Assembly: GCF_001886855.1 (NCBI RefSeq)
Contig: NZ_CP013197.1
Span: 186,001 to 250,000 of the forward strand
DNA length: 64,000 bases
Source of the DNA: Spiroplasma citri
GTDB lineage: Bacteria; Bacillota_I; Bacilli_A; Mycoplasmatales; Mycoplasmataceae
Direction of reading: 5' to 3'
A model generated the notes under the pieces. That model was not told the origin of the DNA. It did not search any database and worked only from the letters and a program-made list of their open reading frames with translations. This document shows, one piece after another, positions 12,123 to 23,973 of the stretch. Both the position numbers and the translations under genes were made by a program. The stretch's first letter is position 1, and each line of letters opens with the position of its first letter.

Positions 12123-12232
12123 CTTTACACCTCTTTGAAAACATTATAACATTAAGAAAGTTAATATTTTATTAAGAAATCATTAAAATTTAAGTATATA
12201 ATTAAAATGTTATATAGAAACGAGGGAGAAAA

Positions 12233-12970
12233 ATGCGAAAACCAATTATTATTGGAAATTGAAAAATGCATAAAACAATAAATGAAACAATTGATTTTTT
12301 AAAACAAGTTGATCATGTCTGTCATGATTTAAAACTTGATGCTGGTATTGCGATACCGTTTGTTAATTTAGCAGTGGCAAAACAACATGCACATAATTTA
12401 ATTATTGCGGCACAAAATTGTCATTATGAAGATTTTGGTGCTTTTACTGGTGAAATTTCAGTTGAAATGCTAGAAAATTTAAAGATTACTCATGTTATTA
12501 TTGGTCACTCAGAACGTCGTGAAATGTTTAATGAAACTAATGAAACAGTAAACTTAAAAGCAAAAAAAATCTTAGCAAAAGGGATGGTACCAATTATTTG
12601 TTGTGGTGAAACATTGCAACAATATGAAAATAATGAAACACAGCAAATTGTTGAAACACAAATTGAAAAAGCATTACAAGGAATTGATTTTGAAGATGCA
12701 AAAACAATTGTTATTGCTTATGAACCAATTTGAGCAATTGGAACAGGGAAAACAGCAACAGCTGAAATTGCCCAAAATGTTTGTGCAATAATTAGAACAA
12801 AAATTGCTAGTCTTTATGATGAAGTGGTAGCAAATGTGATACGAATCCAATATGGAGGTAGTGTTAAACCGGAAAATATTCAAGAATTATTAGCTCAACC
12901 AGATATTGATGGAGCCTTAGTTGGCGGAGCTAGTTTAGAACCAAAAACTTTTTTAGGTTTAGTAAAATAA
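12233..12970 (+). CDS. tpiA: Triosephosphate isomerase
   Basis: Interconverts dihydroxyacetone phosphate and glyceraldehyde 3-phosphate in glycolysis. The 245-aa TIM barrel has the N-terminal GNWKMHK with the catalytic Lys, the GHSERR motif with the catalytic His, AYEPIWAIGTGK with the catalytic Glu and the flexible loop, and GGSVKPEN near the end. Both motif Trp residues are encoded by TGA. A GAGGGAG site precedes ATG 12233; a TATAAT lies at 12197-12202. Confidence 0.97.
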
Positions 12971-13112
12971 CTAATAAAAAAATAATGAAAACTAATTCTT
13001 AATTACTTGAGATTATTTAGCGATTTTTATTGCTTTTTTTTATAATGATTTTATAAAAGAAAATATAAAATCTTTTATTATATCAAAATACATTGGAAAG
13101 GAAACATATAGA

Positions 13113-13671
13113 ATGAAAAAATTGTTAATGCTATTAACAACAGTAGGATTAGTAACATCACCAACCTTATTGGTTAGTTGTCAAATTAAAAAATCAATAA
13201 AAGATACAAACTTAGAAATATTGTTAGAAGACTTTGCCCTTAAAAAATTAAAAGAAACAGATAAAACTAATGAAGAGGGTATTAAAAAGGAAATTCTAGC
13301 ACAAATTGAAGACAAATATCCTAACTTAACAGGTAAAATTAAAATTTCAATTGATGGTACAATAGCAACCGATTACGCTTAAAGATGATGCTAAAATTGA
13401 TGGAAGTAATCTTGTTGGTACAGTTGAACTTCAATTTGAATTATCAGTAGAAGATACAAACTTAGAAATATTGTTAGAAGACTTTGCCCTTAAAAAATTA
13501 AAAGAGACAGAGGTAGAAAACATAGGCAATATTAAAAAGGAAATTCTAGCACAAATTGAAAACCACGATGCTAACTTAATAGATAAAATTGAAATTTCAA
13601 TTGATGATACAATAGCAACGATTACACCTAAAGATGATGCTATCAAAAAAGGTTTTAAACTAAATTCTTAG
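13113..13671 (+). pseudogene. Repeat lipoprotein broken by a +1 frameshift
   Basis: ATG 13113 follows GGAAAGGAAAC and opens with a lipoprotein signal peptide whose lipobox ends at Cys near residue 23. A domain of about 83 residues then occurs twice. The first copy is cut short at TAA 13380-13382: compared with the second copy it has one extra C near 13367. Removing that base reads straight through to TAG 13671, giving about 185 aa. The domain pattern is EDFALKKLKE ... KEILAQIE ... K[IV]SIDGTIATIT. The two copies are very similar at DNA level. A surface lipoprotein of unknown role, inactivated or phase-off. Confidence 0.75.
13200..13640 (+). repeat. Tandem duplication inside the lipoprotein gene
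   Basis: Two copies of about 190-250 bp start at 13200 and 13450. The first 50 bases are nearly identical and the 3' portions diverge by scattered substitutions and small changes. The offset is 250, or 249 (83 codons) after removing the extra base, so the duplication was originally in frame. Confidence 0.85.
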
Positions 13672-13814
13672 TTATTTAAAACTACTCAGAACTAGCTTTC
13701 ATCTTTTTATTTTTTTAACCAAAGAAGAGAAGGTGAGGTTAAAAGCGATAAGATATTTTAATTTTCAATAAAATAAGATATAATTATGTCTTGGAATAAA
13801 GGATTGAGGTTAAA

Positions 13815-15347
13815 ATGAGTTTAATTAATATTGAAAATTTAAGTCATGCTAACGGGGGAAAAGTTCTCTATAAAAATTCAGCAATTCGAATTAATAAAGG
13901 TGAACATTTAGCTTTAATTGGAGCAAATGGAACAGGAAAAACAACATTATTAAGTATTATTTATGGGAAACTTACTCCTGATGAAGCAAACATTGAAGTG
14001 CATCCAAGAGTAAAAATTGACTATTTAGACCAACACCAAGAGTTAGATGGAACATTAACAGTCGAGCAATTTTTAAAATTAACATATCAACATTTATTTG
14101 AAATTGAGAAAAAAATTCATGCAATTTATGAAAAAATGAGTCTTAATTATGATGAAGATGAACTTGTTAAATCACTCAAATTACAAGAGCACTTAGATCA
14201 AAATGGTTTTGAAACAATTGATAAGGAAATTCGTAGTTTAGTTGATGGTTTAGGAATTGACCCAGAAAAATTGAATGTTAAATTATCAGAATTATCAGGT
14301 GGTCAACGAGGAAAAGTTATTCTAGCAAAGTTATTATTATCGGAAAATGATTTTTTGTTATTAGATGAACCAACTAACTTTTTAGATTTAGAACAAGTTG
14401 AATGATTAGCTAAATTTTTGCAAAATTATGAAAAAGCTTTTCTAGTTGTTTCACATGATATTGACTTTATTAACAAAGTAGCGAAAATAATTTATGCTAT
14501 TGAAAATTTAAGCATTAACCGCTATGCTGGTAATTATCAACAATATTTAGCATTAAGTAAATTAAAAAATGAACAATATGATAAAGTGCAAAAAGGACAA
14601 GAACGTTTAATTAAAAAATTAGAAACTTATGTTGCAAAAAATAAGGCTCGTGCTTCAACAGCAAAAAGTGCTCAATCACGACAAAAACAAATTGATAAAA
14701 TCGAAGTAATGGATAAAAGACATGAATTAACAAAACCAAAATTTATTTTTAAGTATAAGAGGCCCGCTAGTACAACTATTGTTAGTGCTGAGCAATTAGC
14801 AATAGGTTATCAATTTCCTTTAATTAAACCATTAACATTTGACATTCGGGATGGTGAAAAATGTATTGTGCGAGGATATAATGGAATTGGAAAAACAACC
14901 TTTCTAAATACTTTAGCGGGAAATCTTCCTAAGTTAGGCGGGACATTAAAAATTGATAATGGAGTATTCATTGCTTATTTTCATCAAATTGAACAATTAA
15001 TGGATATTACGCCAATTGAATATTTAAAAAACTTATACCCAGACTTGGAAGAAGGCCGAATTCGAAGTATTTTAGCCAACTTTGGAGTTAAAAGTACTTT
15101 AATGCAAAATCAGATGACAAAATTATCGGGTGGCGAACAAACTAAGGTTCGGTTATCAGCATTATCTTTACAACCATGTAGTTTACTAATTTTAGATGAG
15201 CCAACAAACCATATTGATGTTTTAGCCAAAGAAGCATTGTTAGAAGCAATTCAAGCCTTTGATGGAACAGTTCTAATTACAACTCATGATATTAATCTTA
15301 ATGTTAATTGAGCTGACAAAGTTCTTGATTTTGAAACGATGGTTTAA
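13815..15347 (+). CDS. ABC-F family ATPase
   Basis: A 510-aa soluble protein with two ABC domains and no membrane segment, the ABC-F layout of ribosome-associated translation factors and target-protection proteins. The first half has GANGTGKT, LSGGQ and LLDEPTNFLD; the second has GYNGIGKT, LSGGEQ and LILDEPTNHID. A charged linker of about 80 residues lies between them, the region that reaches into the ribosomal E site in this family. Two TGA-Trp codons. Which subfamily it belongs to, and whether it confers antibiotic protection, cannot be told by eye. Confidence 0.9.
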
Positions 15348-15353
15348 GATATT

Positions 15354-15653
15354 ATGCCAAAACATTATTTTTATGTCTTATTCTGTGCTGATGAGACTCT
15401 CTATGCTGGTTATACAGTTAATTTAAATCGGCGTGAACAAGAACATAATATGGGGGCTGGAGCAAAATATACATCTTTAGCAAAACGACGACCGGTTAAA
15501 ATAATTTATAGTGAAGAATATGCAACCCGTTCTGCAGCAATGCAACGCGAGGCGGCTTTTAAACAATTATCTCGGTTAGAAAAAATTATGTTTTTACAAG
15601 ACCATAATATTAATTTACCATTTGTAATTTTGTCAGATATGGTAAAATCATAA
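15354..15653 (+). CDS. GIY-YIG domain protein, UPF0213 family
   Basis: A 99-aa protein consisting of one GIY-YIG nuclease domain: YVLFCADETLYAGYT at the N-terminus (the two-strand signature) and a conserved Arg/Glu helix (REAAFKQLSRLEK). This stand-alone type (YhbQ/YazA-like) is widespread, and its function is poorly known. It starts 6 bases after the ABC-F gene and is probably co-transcribed. Confidence 0.85.
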   Translation: MPKHYFYVLFCADETLYAGYTVNLNRREQEHNMGAGAKYTSLAKRRPVKIIYSEEYATRSAAMQREAAFKQLSRLEKIMFLQDHNINLPFVILSDMVKS

Positions 15654-15676
15654 TAGGAGCATAAAGCGGGGGTAGG

Positions 15677-16318
15677 ATGGATAGTAATATTAAAGTTTTA
15701 GTTGATGAATTAACTAAACTATATCATTGTTATCAAATAGAATCACTGCGGAATGATATTATGACTTGTTTAGATATTTTAAAATATTATGATTTTAATG
15801 ATAAAAATAATCAAATTTTTATTGGCTATGTCTTACGAGCTTTGTTTATTGTAACAGTAAAGGTTGACTAAAATATTGATTTAACAACAGATTTATCAAA
15901 TTTAGTTGCTAAAGGATATACAACCGGTAATAATCGTAATATTTTCCGTCCAAAAAAGTCAAAAAATACTAATGACTTTGAAAAAGAAGTTGAGTTTTAT
16001 ATTAAACGAAACTATTTTGATGATGAATATGATCGCTTACAACGATTGCTTTTAAAAAGTACGACCAAACTAATTGGCCCCGTAAATGATTCTTTAGCAG
16101 GATTTAATTATGAAAAAATATTAACTAATGCTATTCAATTATTGGATAATCAAGAATTAGTATTAAGATTACAGAATGTTGTAATTCTAATTTTAAAACC
16201 ATTTGAAATTGAAGAAAGTGAATTTTTAACGAAAAAAACATTAATTAGTAAGCAATTGCTTACAATTAATAAACATCGTGAGCAATATTTAAAACAATAT
16301 AACAAATTATTTATCTAA
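15677..16318 (+). pseudogene. Unknown gene split by an in-frame TAA
   Basis: ATG 15677, behind a GGGGGTAGG site, opens a frame that stops at TAA 15869-15871 after 64 codons. The same frame then stays open for 149 more codons to TAA 16316-16318, without a frameshift. The simplest reading is a nonsense change (for example CAA or AAA to TAA) in a roughly 213-aa gene. The combined product is Lys/Asn/Leu-rich, soluble and of no recognised family. Two separate genes are less likely because the second half lacks a ribosome site near its first ATG (16046). Confidence 0.6.
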
Positions 16319-16373
16319 ACAAATAATTAATTTATATAGTACAATATAAGTAGTTTAAACAAGGGAGGAAGTT

Positions 16374-16697
16374 ATGAAGCCAGAATTAAAGGAATTATTA
16401 TTAGAAATTAAAACTAAAATTAATGATGATAAAATTTTTCGTGATTTTGTTGGTGAAATTCTAAATGAAGCTAATTACAATAATTATTATGAACAATCAG
16501 TTGTTGATGAAGAAATTGCAGAGCAATTAGTTGAAATCTATTTTATTGAAAATTATAGTAGTGATGAAGAAGTTTCAGACCTAAAAGAAAAAATCATGAA
16601 AATTTTATTCTTCTTAGAAGGACAAGAAGAATTAATTAAAGAATATGCTTATTTTGTTGAAACCAAAGTAAGTCAAATTGTGACAGAACTTAACTAA
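16374..16697 (+). CDS. Small acidic hypothetical protein
   Basis: A 107-aa protein with a perfect-looking ribosome site (GGGAGGAAG) 6 bases before ATG 16374. It is strongly acidic, with long runs of Glu/Asp between Leu/Ile, and predicted all-helical. No signal peptide, membrane helix or known motif. It lies between the split gene and uvrA. Confidence 0.7.
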   Translation: MKPELKELLLEIKTKINDDKIFRDFVGEILNEANYNNYYEQSVVDEEIAEQLVEIYFIENYSSDEEVSDLKEKIMKILFFLEGQEELIKEYAYFVETKVSQIVTELN

Positions 16698-16840
16698 TTT
16701 TATTAATCGGACAGTTAATGTTAGTTTTTTAAACTTAGATTTAGTCATTTTTACATGTTAAAAATTTATAATTTTCTTTTTTAAAAATAAGATTATTTTA
16801 TGATGCTAATTTATAAAAAACTAATTAAGAGGGTGAGAAA

Positions 16841-19678
16841 ATGGGAAAAGATTGAATCGTTGTTAAAGGTGCTCGAGAAAATAATTTAAAGAATATTGAT
16901 GTTAAAGTACCTAAAGAGAAATTAGTTGTTTTTACTGGTTTATCAGGAAGCGGAAAATCATCATTAGCTTTTAATACCATTTATGCGGAAGGACGACGTC
17001 GTTATATTGAAAGTCTATCAAGTTATGCTCGCCAATTTTTAGGTGGAAATGAAAAACCTGATGTTGATGCAATTGAAGGATTATCACCAGCGATTTCTAT
17101 TGACCAAAAAACAACTAGTCATAATCCCCGTAGTACTGTTGGAACAGTTACAGAAATTTATGATTATCTTCGCTTATTGTATGCACGAGTTGGTACGCCA
17201 TATTGTATTAATGGTCATGGGGTTATTAAATCTGTAACAGTTAAAGAAATCATAAATAATTTAAAACAACTTTTAACAGAAGGTGAAAAATTTATGATTT
17301 TATCACCAGTAGTTCGTGATAAAAAAGGTAGTTTTAAAGATTTATTTGCACGTTTGAAGCAGGAAAGTTTTATTCGGGTAAAAGTTAATGACGAAATCAA
17401 AACTTTAGATGAAGAAATTGAATTAGATAAAAATAAACGGCAAAATATTGATATTATTATTGACCGTTTGGTTTATAAAGAATCAGCAGATTTATTAAGT
17501 CGAATTCATGATGCAATTGAAGTAGCATTAAAATATGGTAATGCATTAGTAAAAATTGATTTTGTTGATCAAAAAAAAGAAATGCTTTTTTCAACTAATT
17601 ATTCATGTAGTATTTGTGGTTTTGTTATCCCAGAATTAGAACCACGGTTGTTTTCATTTAATTCACCATCAGGGGCTTGTAGTGAATGTAAAGGCTTAGG
17701 AGTAAAATTAGAAGTTGATGAAGATTTATTGATACCTAATCGATCATTATCAATTTTACAAGGGGCAATAATTTATTTAAAAAATATTGTTAATACAACA
17801 AATATTGAATGACAAAAGTTTAAAATTTTAGCTAATCATTATCATATTGTGTTAGAGCAACCAGTTAGTGATTTAACAAAAGAGCAACTAGAATATTTGA
17901 TTCGTGGTAGTGGTGAACCAATTGAATATAATTTAAAAACAGCTAGTGGAAACATTATGCGGGGATATGATTATATTGAGGGAATAGGGGAGTTAATTGA
18001 ACGTCGTTATACGGAAACATCAAGTGAATCAGCACGTGAATATTATAAACAATTTATGACGGATAAAAAGTGTGGAACTTGTTTAGGAAAGCGGTTAAAT
18101 GAAATTTCTTTGTCAGTTAAAATTAATAATATTAGTATTTCTGAATTTACTGATTTATCTGTTGAGGATGAATTAAAAGAAGTTTTAAATTTAAAATTAA
18201 CAGAATCACAACAAGAAATTGCGCGGTTAATTATTAATGAATTAGTTAATCGTTTGGATTTCTTAAGTCGAGTTGGCTTAGGTTATTTAACGTTATCACG
18301 TAATGCTTCAACATTATCAGGTGGAGAAGCCCAGCGGATTCGATTAGCAACACAAATTGGCAGTCAGTTAACAGGGGTTTTGTATGTGCTAGATGAACCT
18401 TCAATCGGATTACATCAACGAGATAATGATAAATTAATTGAAACATTAAAAAGTTTACGTGATTTAGGAAATACTTTAATTGTGGTCGAACACGATGAAG
18501 ATACGATTCGTGCTAGTGATTATATTGTTGATATTGGTCCACATGCAGGGATTAATGGTGGTGAAGTTGTCGCTGCAGGAAGCATTGATGATATTAAACA
18601 AAATCCAAATTCAATTACTGGTAAATATTTAACTGGTGAATTAGCAATTAATGTGCCAAAAAAACGGCGTGGTGGTAATGGTTTAGTATTAGAAATTAAA
18701 GGAGCACGAGAAAACAATTTAAAAAATATTAATGTTACAATTCCTTTAAATAAATTTGTTTGTTTGACAGGCGTTTCAGGAAGTGGTAAATCAACTTTGA
18801 TGAATGAAATTTTATGAAAGGGTATTAAGAAAAATTTAGGTTTAGCAACTGAACGTCCAGGTGCACATGATAAAATTGTTGGGATTGATAATATTGATAA
18901 AGTAATTAATATTTCCCAAGATCCAATTGGGAAAACACCACGTAGTAATCCTGCGACTTATACATCAGTTTTTGATGATATTCGTGATTTATTTGCGAAT
19001 ACGAATGAGGCTAAAGCACGAGGGTACTTAAAAGGTCGTTTTTCTTTTAATGTTCCAGGCGGACGTTGTGAACACTGTCAGGGTGATGGAATTATTAAGA
19101 TTTCAATGCACTTTCTGCCAACAGTTTATGTTTCTTGTGAAGTTTGTGAAGGAAAACGCTATAATGATGAAACATTATTAGTTAAATTCAAAGATAAAAA
19201 TATTTATGATGTTTTAGAAATGACAGTTGACCAAGCTTGTGATTTTTTTGCAGCGCAACCAAAAATTAACCAGAAGTTAGCAACAATGCAAGAGGTTGGT
19301 TTAGGTTATATTAAATTAGGACAATCAGCAACAGAATTATCTGGTGGAGAAGCGCAGCGGGTTAAGTTATCAACCTTTTTGTTAAAACGGACAACTGGTA
19401 AAACTTTATTTTTATTAGATGAACCAACAACGGGGTTGCATGTTGATGATGTTAAAAGATTGTTGGTGGTTTTGAATAAAATTGTTGATAATGGTGATAC
19501 TGTTATTACAATTGAACATAACTTAGATGTTATTAAAATGGCTGATTATATTATTGATTTAGGACCCGAAGGTGGGATTGGTGGTGGGACGATTATTGCA
19601 ACAGGAACACCAGAACAACTTGTTTTAAAAAGTGATACTAGTTATACTGCACAATATCTAAAACCATTATTAAAGTAA
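16841..19678 (+). CDS. uvrA: Excinuclease ABC subunit A
   Basis: Damage-recognition ATPase of nucleotide excision repair, partner of UvrB (383). The 945-aa protein has the first P-loop GLSGSGKSS near residue 32, a CxxC...CxxC zinc module near residue 253, LSGGEAQR signature 1 near residue 490, the second P-loop GVSGSGKST near residue 643, a second zinc module (GGRCEHC...CEVCEG) near residue 740, and a second [17 protein letters not shown] precedes ATG 16841. It starts a run with folC and folT. Confidence 0.97.
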
Positions 19679-19687
19679 GAGGTTACA

Positions 19688-20812
19688 ATGGATGTTAAAA
19701 AACAACTTTTTAAGGCAACATTTTTTCAAAAAAAATATAATTTGGCAAAATTATTAACAGAAAAATATGCTGATGCACAAAATAAAATTAAAGTAATTAA
19801 TGTTGTTGGCACAAATGGAAAAGGATCAGTTTCAAATTACTTACACCGTCAATTGATGTTAAATTATAAACGGGTGGGTCTTTTTACTTCGCCAGCATTT
19901 TTAAAACATAATGAACGAATTAAAATTAATAATAAGATGATTAACGATAATGATTTAAAACGAATTATCAAAGAAATTAAAGGCGAAATTAAAACTTATC
20001 AGTTAACTTTTTTTGAAATTTGAGTTTTAATTTGTATTAAATATTTTTTAGAACAAAAAATTGATATTGCTATTATTGAAGCTGGGATTGGTGGTTGTTT
20101 AGATGCAACTAATGTTTTTAACAATCAATTAGCTGTTTTATTAACTTCAATTGATTATGAACATACTGAAGTGTTAGGCAATAGTTTGGATAGTATTATT
20201 CAAAATAAAGTTGGAATTGCAAAAAGCAATTGTAAACTTTTTATTAGTGCTAGTTGTAAAAAATATTTTAATTTTATTGCAAAATATCATGATTTGGATA
20301 ATATTATTACAAGCGAAATTTGCCCACAAGCAATTAATTATTATCAAGAATTTAATGTTGGTTTAGTTATTAAGTTTTTAAAAGTTTTTAAGTTTAAAAT
20401 TAATTATGAGCTTTTTAAAGTAAAACCAATCTTAGGGCGTTTTACCCAATTAAGTAAAAATCCATATTTTATTATTGATGGAGCACATAATCCAGAAGGA
20501 ATTCGTGCCTGTATTCATACTTTTGAAATCTTACATAATTTGAATCGAAATGAAGTATTAGTATTGTATGCTTCTTCCCAAAAAAAAGATTATATGCAAA
20601 ATTTAACTTTATTGAAGGAACATTTTGGTAACGATTTATATATTACGGAATTTCAACATCCAATGTCATGGGACATTAATAATATTAAGATGCAGAATAA
20701 GATTAAAAATTGAAAAAAATTATTATTGCAAAATAAAACAAAAAATATTTTAGTTTGTGGGTCACTATACTTTATTCCATTAGTTTATCAGTTTTATTTA
20801 GAAAGGATGTAA
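19688..20812 (+). CDS. folC: Folylpolyglutamate synthase
   Basis: A Mur-ligase family enzyme that adds glutamate to folates, retaining them in the cell. The 374-aa protein has the P-loop GTNGKGSVS near residue 40, the EAGIGG motif near residue 134 and DGAHNPEG near residue 263. Three TGA-Trp codons. Only 9 bases separate it from uvrA. The adjacent folate-type ECF S component downstream supports a folate-scavenging role. Confidence 0.92.
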
Positions 20813-20815
20813 AAT

Positions 20816-21520
20816 ATGATATATGTATTAACAAACATTGGTGCTTGGTTAGGGATTGCTATTTTATTTTATATTGGAGTATTATTAAATTATAAAAATT
20901 GAAAAAAAATTAGTATTTTAACAATTACAATTACAAGTTTATTAATTGCATTATCTGTCATTTTAACAAATGTCATTAGTTATACTATTCCATTTCCATT
21001 TATGGGAGGAGGAGTAATTAAATTAGCATTAGGTAACTTTTTAATTTTTGTGATTGGAATGTTATTTGGACCATTTTTTGGTGTATTAAGTGGTCTGGCT
21101 ACTGACGCTTTAGGGGCTTTGGTAAATATTGCTGGAACATATCATAGTGGTTTTGCTTTTAATCTTGCTTTGTATGGTTTTTTAGGAAGTATGGTTTTTT
21201 TATTTAAAAGTCATAAATTTTGAATATTAAAAACAATTATCTTATATACAATTAGTTTTGCTTTAATTTCATTTGCATTTAATGTTTTATGATTATATGC
21301 AACGGGTCTGAAACAAGTATTTTTCCCAATGGCTTTTGTTGTTAGAACAATTAAGTTTCCAATTCAATTGGCAATTTATTTGCCAATGGTTATTTCCAGC
21401 TTTACTATTTTATATAAATTAATTATTTTACGTCATAGCATTGCTTTATGATGTACACAGAAAGGATTATTAGTTTTAACACCAATTAAATTTAAAAAAC
21501 AGAAAACATGTAATAGTTAA
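20816..21520 (+). CDS. folT: ECF transporter S component, probably folate
   Basis: A 234-aa membrane protein with five to six helices, following folC by 3 bases (ATG 20816 within the ribosome-site spacing of GAAAGGATG). It has the ECF S-component features: a proline-glycine-rich loop (PFPFMGGGVIKLALGNF) and a GPFFG..SG.ATD helix. Neighbouring folC makes folate the best substrate guess. It would work with the general EcfA/EcfT module encoded elsewhere. Substrate is inferred from context only. Confidence 0.75.
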
Positions 21521-21531
21521 AATTGTTTATA

Positions 21532-21593
21532 TGTGGAAAAGTTTTAAAAACTTAATAGTTATAACTATTTTTATTAAAAGAGATTGTGGATAA
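21532..21593 (+). promoter_or_regulatory. DnaA boxes and palindrome upstream of dnaB-dnaI
   Basis: A perfect DnaA box, TGTGGATAA, lies at 21585-21593 and a one-mismatch copy, TGTGGAAAA, at 21532-21540. Between them is a 16-bp perfect palindrome (21554-21569). They sit about 90-150 bases before the dnaB start. DnaA binding upstream of dnaB-dnaI is known in Bacillus, so autoregulation of the primosome operon by DnaA is a reasonable inference. Confidence 0.6.
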
Positions 21594-21684
21594 GTCAGCT
21601 AATAGCATTATTTTAACAAATTATATTTACTTATTAATTGTTCGTTGTAATATTATTAATGATTAAACAAAGAGGAACGGGAAA

Positions 21685-22932
21685 ATGATGGAAAAGGAAA
21701 CTACTTATTTAATTAAACAAGAGTATCAATTGTCAGATGATGAACGTATGTTACTTTTATGTTTATATCGTCCAATTATTGGCGATAAAGCACATATGTT
21801 ATATATTGCTTTGACAGCACAAGATTTCATCTTAGAATTAAATACTAAATATCATTTAAATAGTCTTTTAACATTATTACAAATATCATATGACGAATTT
21901 TTAGTAGCAAAAAGTAAATTAAAAACAATTGGCTTATTAAAAATTTTAAAACGAGAAAAAGGAAAGCATTATATTTTAAAACCACAATTACCAATTTCCG
22001 CAATTGCTTTTTTTGAAAATCAAATTTTAAGTAATTATTTATTAAATATTGTAGGAGAAAAATCTTTTGCAATTATTAAAGCTAAATTTATTGTTAATAA
22101 TCAAGAAGACAAACAAAATCTTAATGATTTATCTGACCAATTAAGTAATAAAGTAATGACATTTGATTTTGTCTATATTGATAAATACTTAGCATCAAAA
22201 AATGCAAATCATAAATTATACTTACCATATCGTGAAAAAATTATCCAATTAGCAAATTATTATAATGTTTTAACAAAAAATCTTGCTATTTTTATTTACA
22301 AAAGTATTGAGTTAACTGCCAAAGAACGAATTTTTAATTATGAGACATTTCAACATTTGCTATCTGATTTTCATCAAAAAACAGTATTAAAAAAACAACT
22401 TAATGAGGAACAATTAAATTTAATTGTTAGTGATGAAAATATTATTAAGCGAACTAACATGTTAGAAGCAAAAATTAATGAAATGGTTTCAATTGATCCA
22501 ATTCAATATTTAACTTTACTACGAGAAAATAAGAAACCAACACCAATTGAGATTGAATTAATTCGTGATTTAATTATTAATTATTCATTAACCCCGGGAG
22601 TAGTTAATTGTTTAATTGAATATGTTTGATTTAAAAATACTCATCGAATTGAAAGAAAGTATTGTGAAAAAATTGCAAATACTTTTCATCAACTACAAAT
22701 TAATACTGTTGATAAAGCTATGGAGCATTTACGTAGTGCTTATGCAAAAACACAAAAAAGTAAAGTTACAAAAGATGCTATTAAAGCAAAAACATATCAA
22801 TGGAAAGAAAAAACAGTTAAGCATAATATGGCTGAATTAGAATATAATAAAATTTATGAACAAAAACGTCAAGAACAGGGAATTAAGAAAGTTAATCTTC
22901 CACAATTATTAGATGATTTAAAAAATTTATAA
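21685..22932 (+). CDS. dnaB: Replication initiation protein DnaB (DnaD-like)
   Basis: The Firmicutes-type DnaB helicase co-loader, not the replicative helicase. The 415-aa protein has an N-terminal winged-helix region (a LLLCLYRP.IG pattern near residue 25) and a C-terminal DnaD-like helical tail ending in Lys/Glu-rich sequence. One TGA-Trp lies at 22627. It is followed directly by dnaI, the conserved dnaB-dnaI pair. ATG 21685 and the adjacent ATG 21688 are both possible starts. Confidence 0.85.
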
Positions 22933-22951
22933 TAGTAAAAATGAAAGAGAG

Positions 22952-23872
22952 ATGGAGGCAATGTCAAAACTAAATTTGTTAAAACAACTTCAAAATAACG
23001 CAGAATTAATGCTTAATTTACAAGAAATTGAGTTTAATATTAATAATTATCAACAGTTTGAGCCACTCTTTCAAGAATATTTAAATAATTATCATCAATG
23101 TGAAAAATTATTATCTTTATCTTTATGCCAACAACCATTTAAAGGTTATAAATATTATATTAAAAAAGAAAATGATAATTTGTTTTTAACACGAATTGAA
23201 TGTGAGCATACAATAGCTATCAAAGAAAAAAATAAAGTTAAAAATAACTATGTTTATTATGACTTTAGTGATGAATTATTAAAATTACGATTAAATGATA
23301 TTAAAAAAGATGAAAATTTTAATAATATGCATATTATTATTGGGGAAATGGTCAAATTTGTTAAAGGCCAACGAAAAAAAGGCTTATATATTTATGGCCA
23401 ACCAGGAGTTGGCAAAACTTATTTATTAATTCGCTTAGCTAATGTTTTGGCAAATAATAATCGTAAAGTTGCTTTTATTTCAATAATTAATTTAATTAAT
23501 CGAGTAAAAGAATCATTTAATCTTTTTAATAGTGAATCATCTTTAGTTGAAATTCTATTAGGAGCTGATGTCTTATTTTTAGATGATATTGGGGGAGAAA
23601 CTGTTTCTCCATGAGTTCGTGATGATTTATTATTTCGTATTTTAAATGACCGTATTAGTCGTCAGTTACCAACTTTTTTTTCATCAAATTTTACAACAAC
23701 AGCTTTAACAACAATTTATGCAAATATCAAAACTGAAATTAATGATAAAGAAATTAACAAAGTAAAAGCATTAAGAATTGTTGATCGGATCCGAGGATTA
23801 GCAACAGAATTAGAATTGTTAGGAAATAGTAGAAGAACTGATGAGGACTATGTGGAAAAATTAACAATCTAA
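22952..23872 (+). CDS. dnaI: Primosomal protein DnaI, helicase loader
   Basis: An AAA+ ATPase that loads the replicative helicase. The 306-aa protein has an N-terminal helicase-binding region, Walker A GQPGVGKT near residue 150 and Walker B LFLDDIGGE near residue 210. One TGA-Trp at 23612. ATG 22952 or, in frame, ATG 22961; the latter has GAGAG at better spacing. Downstream of dnaB, as in Bacillus. Confidence 0.92.
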
Positions 23873-23973
23873 GGAGATTTTCTCTTAGCCACATTTGTTA
23901 AAAGCAGTATGATTATATGTATTGTGGTTTCTAAAAATAAAGATGTTTTAATTATTTAGAAGTAATTAAAGAA

